A stretch of DNA of 64,000 nucleotides, taken from positions 124,001-188,000 of the forward strand of contig JAKZAN010000068.1 of assembly GCA_023053545.1 (NCBI GenBank). The letters are read 5' to 3'. Positions 25,432 through 37,963 of this stretch are shown one piece after another. The number at the start of each line of letters is the position of its first letter. Position 1 is the stretch's first letter. This DNA comes from Lepidurus packardi (taxonomy: Eukaryota; Arthropoda; Branchiopoda; Notostraca; Triopsidae). Under the pieces are notes generated by a model, which was given only the letters and a program-made list of their open reading frames with translations, was not told the origin of the DNA and searched no databases. The translations under genes and the position numbers were made by a program.

Positions 25432-26183
25432 TTCCTTAATTAATTCCTTACGGACTGAATTAATTTCATACGGACTGAATTAGTTCATTACGGACTGAAT
25501 TAATTCCTTACGGACTGAATTAATTCCTTACGGACTGAATTAATTCCTTACGGACTTAATTAATTCCTTACGGACTGAATTAATTCCTTACGGACTTAAT
25601 TAATTCCTTACGTACTTAATTAATTCCTTACTGTCTGAATTAATTCCGTACGGATTTTATTAATTCCTTACGGACTGAATTAATTCCGTACGGATTTTAT
25701 TAATTCCTTACGGACTGAATAAATTCCTTACGAACTGAATTAATTATGTACGGATTTTATTAATTCCTTACGGACTGAATTAATTAATTACGGACTTAAT
25801 TAATCCATTACGGACTGAATTAATTCCTTACGTACTGAAATAATTCCTTACGGACTGAATTAATTCCTTACGGACTGAATTAATTCCTTACGGACTTAAT
25901 TAATTCCTTACGTACTTAATTAATTCCTTACGGTCTGAATTAATTCCGTACGGATTTTATTAATTCCTTACGGACTGAATTAATTCCGTACAGACTGAAT
26001 AAATTCCTTACGAACTGAATTAATTCCGTACGGATTTTATTAATTCCTTACGGACTGAATTAATTCATTACGGACTTAATTAATCCATTACGGACTGAAT
26101 TAATTCCTTACGTACTGAAATAATTCCTTACGGACGGAATTAATTCCTTACGGACTGAATTAATTCCTTACGGACTGAATTAA
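25432..26183. repeat. 752-bp spacer HOR
   Basis: Spacer of the same type as 23356-24087. Private changes are ttagttcatt (25483), ttactgtctg (about 25630), aattatgtacgg (25743) and ccgtacagactg (25986), the last lacking the usual ttttatt partner. Confidence 0.75.
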
Positions 26184-26715
26184 TTCCTTAATTAATTCCT
26201 TACGGACTGAATTAATTTCATACGGACTGAATTAATTCATTACGGACTTAATTAATCGATTACGGACTGAATTTATTCCTTACGTTCTGAACTTCTTCCT
26301 TACGGACTGAATTAATTACTTACGGACTGAATTAATTCCTTACGGACTGAATTAATACCTTACGGACTGAATGAAATCCTTACGGACTGAATTAATTCCT
26401 TACGGACTGAATTAATTCCTTACGGACTGAATTAATTCCTTACTGACTGAATTAATTCCTTACGGACTTAATTAATTCCTTACGGACTGAATTAATTCCG
26501 TACGGATTTCATTAATTCCTAATTGACTGAATAAATTCCTTACGAACTGAATTAATTCCGTACGGATTTTATTAATTCCTTACGGACTGAATAAATTCCG
26601 TACGAACTGAATTAATTCCGTACGGATTTTATTAATTCCTTACGGACTGAATTAATTCATTACGGACTGAATTAATTCCTTTCGGACTGAATTAATTCCT
26701 TACGGACTGAATTAA
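26184..26715. repeat. 532-bp HOR unit E, copy 3
   Basis: Lies 1,284 bp after copy 2. It has the private change ataaattccgtacgaac at about 26591. Confidence 0.85.
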
Positions 26716-27167
26716 TTCCTTAATTAATTCCTTACGGACTGAATTAATTTCATACGGACTGAATTAATTAATTACGGACTTAATTAATCCATTACGGACT
26801 GAATTAATTCCTTACGTACTGAAATAATTCCTTACGGACTGAATTAATTCCTTACGGACTGAATTAATTCCTTACGGACTTAATTGATTCCTTACGTACT
26901 TAATTAATTCCTTACGGTCTGAATTAATTCCGTACGGATTTTATTAATTCCTTACGGACTGAATAAATTCCTTACGAACTGAATTAATTCCGTACGGATT
27001 TTATTAATTCCTTACGGACTGAATTAATTCATTACGGACTTAATTAATCCATTACGGACGGAATTAATTCCTTACGTACTGAAATAATTCCTTACGTACT
27101 GAAATAATTCCTTACGGACGGAATTAATTCCTTACGGACTGAATTAATTCCTTACGGACTGAATTAA
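26716..27167. repeat. 452-bp spacer HOR
   Basis: Shortened spacer, with a doubled cgtactgaaataattcc monomer (27075 and 27095) and cttaattgattcc at 26881. Otherwise it is ordinary zone sequence. Confidence 0.7.
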
Positions 27168-27739
27168 TTCCTTAATTAATTCCTTACGGACTGAATTAAT
27201 TTCATACGGACTGAATTAATTCATTACGGACTTAATTAATCGATTACGGACTGAATTTATTCCTTACGTTCTGAACTTCTTCCTTACGGACTGAATTAAT
27301 TACTTACGGACTGAATTAATTCCTTACGGATTGAATTAATACCTTACGGACTGAATGAAATCCTTACGGACTGAATTAATTCCTTACGGACTGAATTAAT
27401 TCCTTACGTACTGAAATAATTCCTTACGGACTGAATTAATTCCTTACGGACTGAATTAATTCCTTACGGACTTAATTAATTCCTTACGTACTTAATTAAT
27501 TCCTTACGGTCTGAATTAATTCCGTACGGATTTTATTAATTCCTTACGGACTGAATAAATTCCTTACGAACTGAATTAATTCCGTACGGATTTTATTAAT
27601 TCCTTACGGACTGAATTAATTCATTACGGACTTAATTAATCCATTACGGACTGAATTAATTCCTTACGTACTGAAATAATTCCTTACGGACGGAATTAAT
27701 TCCTTACGGACTGAATTAATTCCTTACGGACTGAATTAA
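27168..27739. repeat. Recombinant of unit E and spacer (572 bp)
   Basis: The unit begins like E, with ttctgaacttcttcc at 27269 and gaatgaaatcc at about 27353. It then switches near 27410 to spacer-type cgtactgaaataatt, gaataaattccttacgaac and aatccattacgg monomers. It lacks the cctaattgactg marker expected in an E unit. This is a direct example of exchange between HOR types. Confidence 0.75.
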
Positions 27740-28271
27740 TTCCTTAATTAATTCCTTACGGACTGAATTAATTTCATACGGACTGAATTAATTCATTACG
27801 GACTTAATTAATCGATTACGGACTGAATTTATTCCTTACGTTCTGAACTTCTTCCTTACGGACTGAATTAATTACTTACGGACTGAATTAATTCCTTACG
27901 GATTGAATTAATACCTTACGGACTGAATGAAATCCTTACGGACTGAATTAATTCCTTACGGACTGAATTAATTCCTTACGGACTGAATTAATTCCTTACT
28001 GACTGAATTAATTCCTTACGGACTTAATTAATTCCTTACGGACTGAATTAATTCCGTACGGATTTCATTAATTCCTAATTGACTGAATAAATTCCTTACG
28101 AACTGAATTAATTCCGTACGGATTTTATTAATTCCTTACGGACTGAATAAATTCCTTACGAACTGAATTAATTCCGTACGGATTTTATTAATTCCTTACG
28201 GACTGAATTAATTCATTACGGACTGAATTAATTCCTTTCGGACTGAATTAATTCCTTACGGACTGAATTAA
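27740..28271. repeat. 532-bp HOR unit E, copy 4
   Basis: Complete E unit with ttctgaacttcttcc (27841) and cctaattgactg (about 28075). It shares acggattgaattaatacc (about 27899) with the preceding recombinant unit (about 27327), so the two are recent neighbours by descent. Confidence 0.85.
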
Positions 28272-29096
28272 TTCCTTAATTAATTCCTTACGGACTGAAT
28301 TAATTTCATACGGACTGAATTAATTCATTACGGACTTAATTAATCGATTACGGACTGAATTAATTCCTTACGTACTGAACTTATTCCTTACTGACTGAAT
28401 TAATTCCTTACGGACTGAATTAATTCCTTACGGACTGAATTAATTCCTTACGGACTGAATTAATTCTTTACGGACTTATTTAATTCCTTACGTACTTAAT
28501 TAATTCCTTACGGTCTGAATTAATTCCGTACGGATTTTATTAATTCCTTACGGACTGAATTAATTCCGTACGGATTTTATTAATTCCTTACGGACTGAAT
28601 AAATTCCTTACGAACTGAATTAATTCCGTACGGATTTTATTAATTCCTTACGGACTGAATTAGTTCATTACGGACTTAATTAATCCATTACGGACTGAAT
28701 TAATTCCTTACGTACTGAAATAATTCCTTACGGACTGAATTAATTCCTTACGGACTGAATTAATTCCTTACGGACTGAATTAATTCCTTAATTAATTCCT
28801 TACGGACTGAATTAATTTCATACGGACTGAATTAATTCATTACGGACTTAATTAATCGATTACGGACTGAATTAATTCCTTACGTTCTGAACTTCTTTCT
28901 TACGGACTGAATTAATTACTTACGGACTGAACTAATTCCTTACGGACTGAATTAATACCTTACGGACTGAATGAAATCCTTACGGACTGAATTAATTCCT
29001 TACGGACTGAATTAATTCCTTACGGACTGAATTAATTCCTTACTGACTGAATTAATTCCTTACGGACTGAATTAATTCCTTACGGACTGAATTAAT
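28272..29096. repeat. 512-bp HOR and the start of an 892-bp HOR
   Basis: Short units at 28272 and 28784. The second opens like unit E (ttctgaacttctttcc at 28885, gaatgaaatcc at about 28969) but turns into consensus monomers after about 29040. Confidence 0.7.
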
Positions 29097-29447
29097 TCCT
29101 TACGGACTGAATTAATTCCTTACGAACTGAATTAATTCCTTACGGACTGAATTAATTCTTTACGGACTGAATTAATTCCTTACGGACTGAATTAATTCCT
29201 TACGGACTGAACTAATTCATTACGGACTTAATTAAATCCTTTCAGACTGAATTAATTCCTTATGGACTTAATTAGTTCCGTAAGGAATGAATTAATTAAT
29301 TACGGACTGAAATAATTCCTTACGGACTGAATTAATTCCTTACCTACTGAATTAATTCCTTACGGACTGAATTAATTTCATACGGACTGAATTAATTCAT
29401 TACGGACTTAATTAATCGATTACGGACTGAATTAATTCCTTACGGAC
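29097..29447. repeat. Long-range shared patch, copy 2 (offset 11,917 bp)
   Basis: Partner of 17180-17530, with the same order of cgaactg, ctttacgg, gaactaattc, tttcagac, ttatggactta, ttccgtaagga, attacggactgaaataatt and ccttacctactg. It sits between unit E sequence and right-zone sequence. Confidence 0.8.
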
Positions 29448-29899
29448 TGAATTAATTCCTTACTGACTGAATTAATTCCTTTCGGACTGAATTAATTCCT
29501 TACGGACTGAATTAATTTCATACGGACTGAATTAATTCATTACGGACTGAATTAATTCCTTACTGACTGAATTAATTCCTTACGGACTGAATTAATTCCT
29601 TACTGACTGAATTAATTCCTTACGGACTGAATTAATTCCTTACGGACTGAATTAATTCCTTACGGACTGAATTATTTCCTTAATTAATTCCTTACGGACT
29701 GAATTAATTTCATACGGATTTTATTAATTCCTTATGGACTGAATTAATTCCGTACGGATTTTATAAATTCCTTACGGACTGAATAAATTCCTTACGAACT
29801 GAATTAATTCCGTACGGATTTTTTTAATTCCTTACGGACTGAATTTATTCATTACGGACTTAATTAATCCATTACAGACTGAATTAATTCCTTACGAAC
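29448..29899. repeat. Boundary between the middle zone and right zone 1
   Basis: Several ttactgac monomers and a second aatttcatacgg (about 29513), then a short unit at 29676 preceded by gaattatttcc. From about 29700 ttatggactg, gaatttattcattacgg and aatccattacagac monomers of the right zones appear. Confidence 0.7.
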
Positions 29900-31810
29900 T
29901 GAATTAATTCCGTACGGATTTTATTAATTCCTTACGGACTGAATTTATTCATTACGGACTTAATTAATCTATTACAGACTGAATTAATTCCTTACGGACT
30001 GAATTATTCCTTACGGACTGAATTAATTCCTTACGGACTGAATTAATTCCTTACGGACTGAATTAATTCCTTACGTACTTAATTAATTCCTTACGGTCTG
30101 AATTAATTCCGTACGGATTTTATTAATTCCTTACGGACTGAATTAATTCATTACGGACTTAATTAATCCATTTCGGACTGAATTATTTCTTTACGTACTG
30201 AAGTTATTCCTTACGGACTGAATTAATTACTTACGGACTGAATTATTTCCTTACATACTGAAATAATTCCTTACGGACTGAATTAATTCCTTACGGACTG
30301 AATTAATTCCTTAATTAATTCCTTACGGACTGAATTAATTTCATACGGACTGAATTAATTCCTTACGGTCTGAATTAATTCCGTACGGATTTTATTAATT
30401 CCTTATGGACTGAATTAATTCCGTACGGATATTATTAATTCCTTACGGACTGAATAAATTCCTTACGAACTGAATTAATTCCGTACGGAATTTATTAATT
30501 CCTTACGGACTGAATTTATTCATTACGGACTTAATTAATCCATTACAGACTGAATTAATTCCTTACGGACTGAATTAATTCCTTATGGACTGAATTAATA
30601 CCTTACGGACTGAATTAAATCCTTACGGACTGAATTAATTCCTTACGGACTGAATTAATTCCTTACGGACTGAATTAATTCCTTACTGACTGAATTAAAT
30701 CCTTACGGACTGAATTAATTCCTTACGGACTTAATTAATTCCTTACGGTCTGAATTAATTCCGTACGGATTTTATTAATTCCTTACGGACTGAATTAATT
30801 CATTACGGACTTAATTAATCCATTACGGACTGAATTATTTCTTTACGTACTGAAGTTATTCCTTACGGACTGAATTAATTACTTACGGACTGAATTATTT
30901 CCTTACATACTGAAATAATTCCTTACGGACTGAATTAATTCCTTACGGACTGAATTAATTCCTTAATTAATTCCTTACGGACTGAATTAATTTCATACGG
31001 ACTGAATTAATTCCTTACGGTCTGAATTAATTCCGTACGGATTTTATTAATTCCTTATGGATTGAATTAATTCCGTACGGATATTATTAATTCCTTACGG
31101 ACTGAATAAATTCCTTACGAACTGAATTAATTCCGTACGGATTTTATTAATTCCTTACGGACTGAATTTATTCATTACGGACTTAATTAATCCATTACAG
31201 ACTGAATTAATTCCTTACGGACTGAATTAATTCCTTACGGACTGAATTAATACCTTACGGACTGAATTAAATCCTTATGGACTGAATTAATTCCTTACGG
31301 ACTGAATTAATTCCTTACGGACTGAATTAATTCCTTACTGACTGAATTAAATCCTTACGGAATGAATTAATTCCTTACGGACTGAATTAATTCCTTTCGG
31401 ACTTAGTTAAATCCTTACGTACTTAATTAATTCCTTACGGTCTGAATTAATTCCGTACGGATTTTATTAATTCCTTACGGACTGAATTAATTCATTACGG
31501 ACTGAATTATTTCTTTACGTACTGAAGTTATTCCTTACGGACTGAATTAATTACTTACGGACTGAATTATTTCCTTACATACTGAAATAATTCCTTACGG
31601 ACTGAATTAATTCCTTACGGACTGAATTAATTAATTAATTAATTCCTTACGGACTGAATTAATTTCATACGGACTGAATTAATTCATTAAGGACTTAATT
31701 AATCGATTACGGACTGAATTAATTCCTTACGGACTGAATTAATTCCTTACGGACTAAATTAATTCCTTACGGACTGAATTAATTCCTTACGGACTTAATT
31801 AATTCCTTAC
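29900..31810. repeat. 1,955-bp period duplication, copy 1
   Basis: About 1.9 kb match 31855-33765 at a constant 1,955 bp. Landmarks are a 1-bp-short gaattattcc monomer (30001/31956), short units 30307/32262, 30959/32914 and 31631/33586, and cattaagg (31685/33640). Roughly eight differences were seen, for example cggaatttatt at 30487, ttatggattg at 31056 and the short unit at 31631 with cc changed to aa. Each copy is itself two related units of 652 and 672 bp. Confidence 0.85.
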
Positions 31811-31854
31811 GTACTTAATTAATTCCTTACGTACTTAATTAATTCCTTACGGTC
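31811..31854. repeat. Duplicated cgtacttaattaattcc monomer
   Basis: Two consecutive identical monomers at 31811-31850, where other units have one. This 20-bp gain sits at the joint between the two 1,955-bp copies. Confidence 0.75.
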
Positions 31855-33765
31855 TGAATTAATTCCGTACGGATTTTATTAATTCCTTACGGACTGAATT
31901 TATTCATTACGGACTTAATTAATCTATTACAGACTGAATTAATTCCTTACGGACTGAATTATTCCTTACGGACTGAATTAATTCCTTACGGACTGAATTA
32001 ATTCCTTACGGACTGAATTAATTCCTTACGTACTTAATTAATTCCTTACGGTCTGAATTAATTCCGTACGGATTTTATTAATTCCTTACGGACTGAATTA
32101 ATTCATTACGGACTTAATTAATCCATTTCGGACTGAATTATTTCTTTACGTACTGAAGTTATTCCTTACGGACTGAATTAATTACTTACGGACTGAATTA
32201 TTTCCTTACATACTGAAATAATTCCTTACGGACTGAATTAATTCCTTACGGACTGAATTAATTCCTTAATTAATTCCTTACGGACTGAATTAATTTCATA
32301 CGGACTGAATTAATTCCTTACGGTCTGAATTAATTCCGTACGGATTTTATTAATTCCTTATGGACTGAATTAATTCCGTACGGATATTATTAATTCCTTA
32401 CGGACTGAATAAATTCCTTACGAACTGAATTAATTCCGTACGGATTTTATTAATTCCTTACGGACTGAATTTATTCATTACGGACTTAATTAATCCATTA
32501 CAGACTGAATTAATTCCTTACGGACTGAATTAATTCCTTACGGACTGAATTAATACCTTACGGACTGAATTAAATCCTTACGGACTGAATTAATTCCTTA
32601 CGGACTGAATTAATTCCTTACGGACTGAATTAATTCCTTACTGACTGAATTAAATCCTTACGGACTGAATTAATTCCTTACGGACTTAATTAATTCCTTA
32701 CGGTCTGAATTAATTCCGTACGGATTTTATTAATTCCTTACGGACTGAATTAATTCATTACGGACTTAATTAATCCATTACGGACTGAATTATTTCTTTA
32801 CGTACTGAAGTTATTCCTTACGGACTGAATTAATTACTTACGGACTGAATTATTTCCTTACATACTGAAATAATTCCTTACGGACTGAATTAATTCCTTA
32901 CGGACTGAATTAATTCCTTAATTAATTCCTTACGGACTGAATTAATTTCATACGGACTGAATTAATTCCTTACGGTCTGAATTAATTCCGTACGGATTTT
33001 ATTAATTCCTTATGGACTGAATTAATTCCGTACGGATATTATTAATTCCTTACGGACTGAATAAATTCCTTACGAACTGAATTAATTCCGTACGGATTTT
33101 ATTAATTCCTTACGGACTGAATTTATTCATTACGGACTTAATTAATCCATTACAGACTGAATTAATTCCTTACGGACTGAATTAATTCCTTACGGACTGA
33201 ATTAATACCTTACGGACTGAATTAAATCCTTACGGACTGAATTAATTCCTTACGGACTGAATTAATTCCTTACGGACTGAATTAATTCCTTACTGACTGA
33301 ATTAAATCCTTACGGACTGAATTAATTCCTTACGGACTGAATTAATTCCTTTCGGACTTAGTTAATTCCTTACGTACTTAATTAATTCCTTACGGTCTGA
33401 ATTAATTCCGTACGGATTTTATTAATTCCTTACGGACTGAATTAATTCATTACGGACTGAATTATTTCTTTACGTACTGAAGTTATTCCTTACGGACTGA
33501 ATTAATTACTTACGGACTGAATTATTTCCTTACATACTGAAATAATTCCTTACGGACTGAATTAATTCCTTACGGACTGAATTAATTCCTTAATTAATTC
33601 CTTACGGACTGAATTAATTTCATACGGACTGAATTAATTCATTAAGGACTTAATTAATCGATTACGGACTGAATTAATTCCTTACGGACTGAATTAATTC
33701 CTTACGGACTAAATTAATTCCTTACGGACTGAATTAATTCCTTACGGACTTAATTAATTCCTTAC
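31855..33765. repeat. 1,955-bp period duplication, copy 2
   Basis: Second copy of 29900-31810. It contains the same 19-bp monomer (31956) and the same private order of acatactgaaataattcc monomers. It keeps the normal short unit (33586) where copy 1 has the altered one. Confidence 0.85.
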
Positions 33766-34020
33766 GTACTTAATTAATTCCTTACGGTCTGAATTAATTC
33801 CGTACGGATTTTATTAATTCCTTACGTACTGAATTAATTCCGTACGGATTTTATTAATTCCTTACGGACTGAATAAATTCCTTACGGACTGAATTAATAC
33901 CTTACGGACTGAATTAAATCCTTACGGACTGAATTAATTCCTTACGGACTGAATTAATTCCTTACGGACTGAATTAATTCTTTACTGACTGAATTAATTC
34001 CTTACGGACTGAATTAATTC
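33766..34020. repeat. Right-zone monomers leading into the 420-bp repeat
   Basis: Contains a cgtactgaattaattccg monomer, a gaataaattccttacgg monomer without the usual cgaac, an aatacc/aaatcc pair and ctttactgac at 33980. Confidence 0.65.
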
Positions 34021-34855
34021 CTTACGGACTAAATTAATTCCTTACGGACTGAATTAATTCCTTACGGACTTAATTAATTCCTTACGTACTTAATTAATTC
34101 CTTACGGTCTGAATTAATTCCGTACGGATTTTATTAATTCCTTACGGACTGAATTAATTCCTTACGGATTTTATTAATTCCTTACGGACTGAATAAATTC
34201 CTTACGAACTGAATTAATTCCGTACGGATTTTATTAATTCCTTACGGACTGAATTTATTCATTACGGACTTAATTAATCCATTACAGACTGAATTAATTC
34301 CTTACGGACTGAATTAATTCCTTACGGACTGAATTAATACCTTACGGACTGAATTAAATCCTTACGGACTGAATTAATTCCTTACGGACTGAATTAATTC
34401 CTTACGGACTGAATTAATTCCTTACTGACTGAATTAATTCCTTACGGACTAAATTAATTAATTACGGACTGAATTAATTCCTTACGGACTTAATTAATTC
34501 CTTACGTACCTAATTAATTCCTTACGGTCTGAATTAATTCCGTACGGATTTTATTAATTCCTTACGGACTGAATTAATTCCTTACGGATTTTATTAATTC
34601 CTTACGGACTGAATAAATTCCTTACGAACTGAATTAATTCCGTACGGATTTTATTAATTCCTTACGGACTGAATTTATTCATTACGGACTTAATTAATCC
34701 ATTACAGACTGAATTAATTCCTTACGGACTGAATTAATTCCTTACGGACTGAATTAATACCTTACGGACTGAATTAATTCCTTACGGACTGAATTAATTC
34801 CTTACGGACTGAATTAATTCCTTACGGACTGAATTAATTCCTTACTGACTGAATT
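34021..34855. repeat. 420-bp tandem duplication without short units
   Basis: The interval 34021-34440 repeats at 34441-34855. The landmark ccttacggattttatt (34160/34580), in place of ccgtacggattttatt, is in both. Private changes in copy 2 are attaattacgg at 34459, acgtacctaatt at about 34504 and aattcc for aaatcc at 34778. Since 420 = 21 x 20, the unit was cut from inside a longer HOR (33586-35157, 1,572 bp). Confidence 0.85.
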
Positions 34856-35157
34856 AAATCCTTACGGACTGAATTAATTCCTTACGGACTGAATTAATTC
34901 CTTTCGGACTTAGTTAATTCCTTACGTACTTAATTAATTCCTTACGGTCTGAATTAATTCCGTACGGATTTTATTAATTCCTTACGGACTGAATTAATTC
35001 ATTACGGACTTAATTAATCCATTACGGACTGAATTATTTCTTTACGTACTGAAGTTATTCCTTACGGACTGAATTAATTACTTACGGACTGAATTATTTC
35101 CTTACATACTGAAATAATTCCTTACGGACTGAATTAATTCCTTACGGACTGAATTAA
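34856..35157. repeat. End of the 1,572-bp HOR
   Basis: Standard right-zone ending: aaatcc, tttcggacttagtt, cgtactt, ccgtacgg/ttttatt, aatccattacgg, tttctttacgtactgaag, aattacttacgg, acatactgaaataatt, then the short unit at 35158. Confidence 0.75.
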
Positions 35158-37081
35158 TTCCTTAATTAATTCCTTACGGACTGAATTAATTTCATACGGA
35201 CTGAACTAATTCATTACGGACTTAATTAATCGATTACGGACTTAATTAATCCATTACAGACTGAATTAATTCCTTACGGACTGAATTAATTCCATACGGA
35301 CTGAATTAATTCCTTACGGACTTAATTAATTCCTTACGTACTTAATTAATTCCTTACGGTCTGAATTAATTCCGTACGGATTTTATTAATTCCTTACGGA
35401 CTGAATTAATTCCGTACGGATTTTATTAATTCCTTACGGACTGAATAAATTCCTTACGAACTGAATTAATTCCGTACGGATTTTATTAATTCCTTACGGA
35501 CTGAATTTATTCATTACGGACTTAATTAATCCATTACAGACTGAATTAATTCCTTACGGACTGAATTAATTCCTTACGGACTGAATTAATACCTTACGGA
35601 CTGAATTAAATCCTTACGGACTGAATTAATTCCTTACGGACTGAATTAATTCCTTACGGACTGAATTAATTCCTTACTGACTGAATTAAATCCTTACGGA
35701 CTGAATTAGTTCCTTACGGACTGAATTAATTCCTTTCGGACTTAGTTAATTCCTTACGTACTTAATTAATTCCTTACGGTCTGAATTAATTCCGTACGGA
35801 TTTTATTAATTCCTTACGGACTGAATTAATTCATTACGGACTTAATTAATCCATTACGGACTGAATTATTTCTTTACGTACTGAAGTTATTCCTTACGGA
35901 CTGAATTAATTACTTACGGACTGAATTATTTCCTTACATACTGAAATAATTCCTTACGGACTGAATTAATTCCTTAATTAATTCCTTACGGACTGAATTA
36001 ATTTCATACGGACTGAATTAATTCATTACGGACTTAATTAATCGATTACGGACTGAATTAATTCCTTACGGACTGAATTAATTCCTTACGGACTAAATTA
36101 ATTCCTTACGGACTGAATTAATTCCTTACGGTCTGAATTAATTCCGTACGGATTTTATTAATTCCTTACGTACTGAATTAATTCCGTACGGATTTTATTA
36201 ATTCCTTACGGACTGAATAAATTCCTTACGGACTGAATTAATACCTTACGGACTGAATTAAATCCTTACGGACTGAATTAATTCCTTACGGACTAAATTA
36301 ATTCCTTACGGACTGAATTAATTCCTTACTGACTGAATTAATTCCTTACGGACTGAATTAATTCCTTACGGACTGAATTAATTCCTTACGGACTGAATTA
36401 ATTCCTTACGGACTTAATTAATTCCTTACGTACTTAATTAATTCCTTACGGTCTGAATTAATTCCGTACGGATTTTATTAATTCCTTACGGACTGAATTA
36501 ATTCCGTACGGATTTTATTAATTCCTTACGGACTGAATAAATTCCTTACGAACTGAATTAATTCCGTACGGATTTTATTAATTCCTTACGGACTGAATTT
36601 ATTCATTACGGACTTAATTAATCCATTACAGACTGAATTAATTCCTTACGGACTGAATTAATTCCTTACGGACTGAATTAATACCTTACGGACTGAATTA
36701 AATCCTTACGGACTGAATTAATTCCTTACGGACTGAATTAATTCCTTACGGACTGAATTAATTCCTTACTGACTGAATTAAATCCTTACGGACTGAATTA
36801 GTTCCTTACGGACTGAATTAATTCCTTTCGGACTTAGTTAATTCCTTACGTACTTAATTAATTCCTTACGGTCTGAATTAATTCCGTACGGATTTTATTA
36901 ATTCCTTACGGACTGAATTAATTCATTACGGACTTAATTAATCCATTACGGACTGAATTATTTCTTTACGTACTGAAGTTATTCCTTACGGACTGAATTA
37001 ATTACTTACGGACTGAATTATTTCCTTACATACTGAAATAATTCCTTACGGACTGAATTAATTCCTTACGGACTGAATTAA
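35158..37081. repeat. 812- and 1,112-bp HORs with a 1,092-bp period
   Basis: The second half of each unit matches at 1,092 bp; for example ctgaattagttcc falls at 35701 and 36793. The first half of the 35970 unit matches the 37082 unit at 1,112 bp (ggtctg, ccgtacgg and cgtactgaattaattccg in order). Short units are at 35158, 35970 and 37082. The unit at 35158 has gaactaattc and lacks several monomers present at 35970. Confidence 0.8.
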
Positions 37082-37771
37082 TTCCTTAATTAATTCCTTA
37101 CGGACTGAATTAATTTCATACGGACTGAATTAATTCATTACGGACTTAATTAATCGATTACGGACTGAATTAATTCCTTACGGACTGAATTAATTCCTTA
37201 CGGACTAAATTAATTCCTTACGGACTGAATTAATTCCTTACGGTCTGAATTAATTCCGAACGGATTTTATTAATTCCTTACGTACTGAATTAATTCCGTA
37301 CGGATTTTATTAATTCCTTTCGGACTGAATAAATTCCTTACGGACTGAATTAATACCTTACGGACTGAATTAAATCCTTACGGACTGAATTAATTCCTTA
37401 CGGACTGAATTAATTCCTTACGGACTGAATTAACCTTACTGACTGAATTAATTCCTTACGGACTGAATTAATTCCTTACGGACTAAATTAATTCCTTACG
37501 GACTGAATTAATTCCTTACGGACTTAATTAATTCCTTACGTACTTAATTAATTCCTTACGGTCTGAATTAATTCCGTACGGATTTTATTAATTCCTTACG
37601 GACTGAATTAATTCCTTACGGATTTTATTAATTCCTTACGGACTGAATAAATTCCTTACGGTCTGAATTAATTCCGTACGGATTTTATTAATTCCTTACG
37701 GACTGAATTTATTCATTACGGACTTAATTAATCCATTACGGACTGAATTATTTCTTTACGGACTGAATTAA
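37082..37771. repeat. 690-bp HOR with a 2-bp deletion
   Basis: Similar to 35970 onward. It has the private changes ccgaacgg at 37257 and tttcgg at 37318, and a 2-bp loss at 37431 (gaattaaccttactg), which makes the unit 690 instead of 692 bp. Confidence 0.8.
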
Positions 37772-37963
37772 TTCCTTAATAAATTCCTTACGGACTGAAT
37801 TAATTTCATACGGACTGAATTAATTCATTACGGACTTAATTAATCGATTACGGACTGAATTAATTCCTTAATAAATTCCTTACGGACTGAATTAATTTCA
37901 TACGGACTGAATTAATTCATTACGGACTTAATTAATCGATTACGGACTGAATTAATTCCTTAC
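37772..37963. repeat. 92-bp tandem duplication with a variant short unit
   Basis: A variant short unit (ttccttaataaattcc) at 37772 and the following four monomers repeat at 37864. Both copies share the a-for-t change, so the variant arose before the duplication. Confidence 0.85.

Larger units (their letters stand above)
20576..29675. repeat. Middle zone built on a 532-bp HOR (ttctgaacttcttcc marker)
   Basis: Short units start at 20576, 21088, 21420, 22132, 22824, 23356, 24088, 24900, 25432, 26184, 26716, 27168, 27740, 28272 and 28784. The marker ttctgaacttcttcc (or its ttctttcc form) occurs at 22925, 25001, 26285, 27269, 27841 and 28885, and cctaattgactgaataaatt at about 23159, 25235, 26519 and 28075. 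Between the 532-bp units lie spacers of 732, 812, 752 and 452 bp. They are made of ccgtacgg/ttttatt pairs and gaataaattccttacgaac monomers, and differ mainly by gain or loss of 200-300-bp blocks. No genes are seen. Confidence 0.85.
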
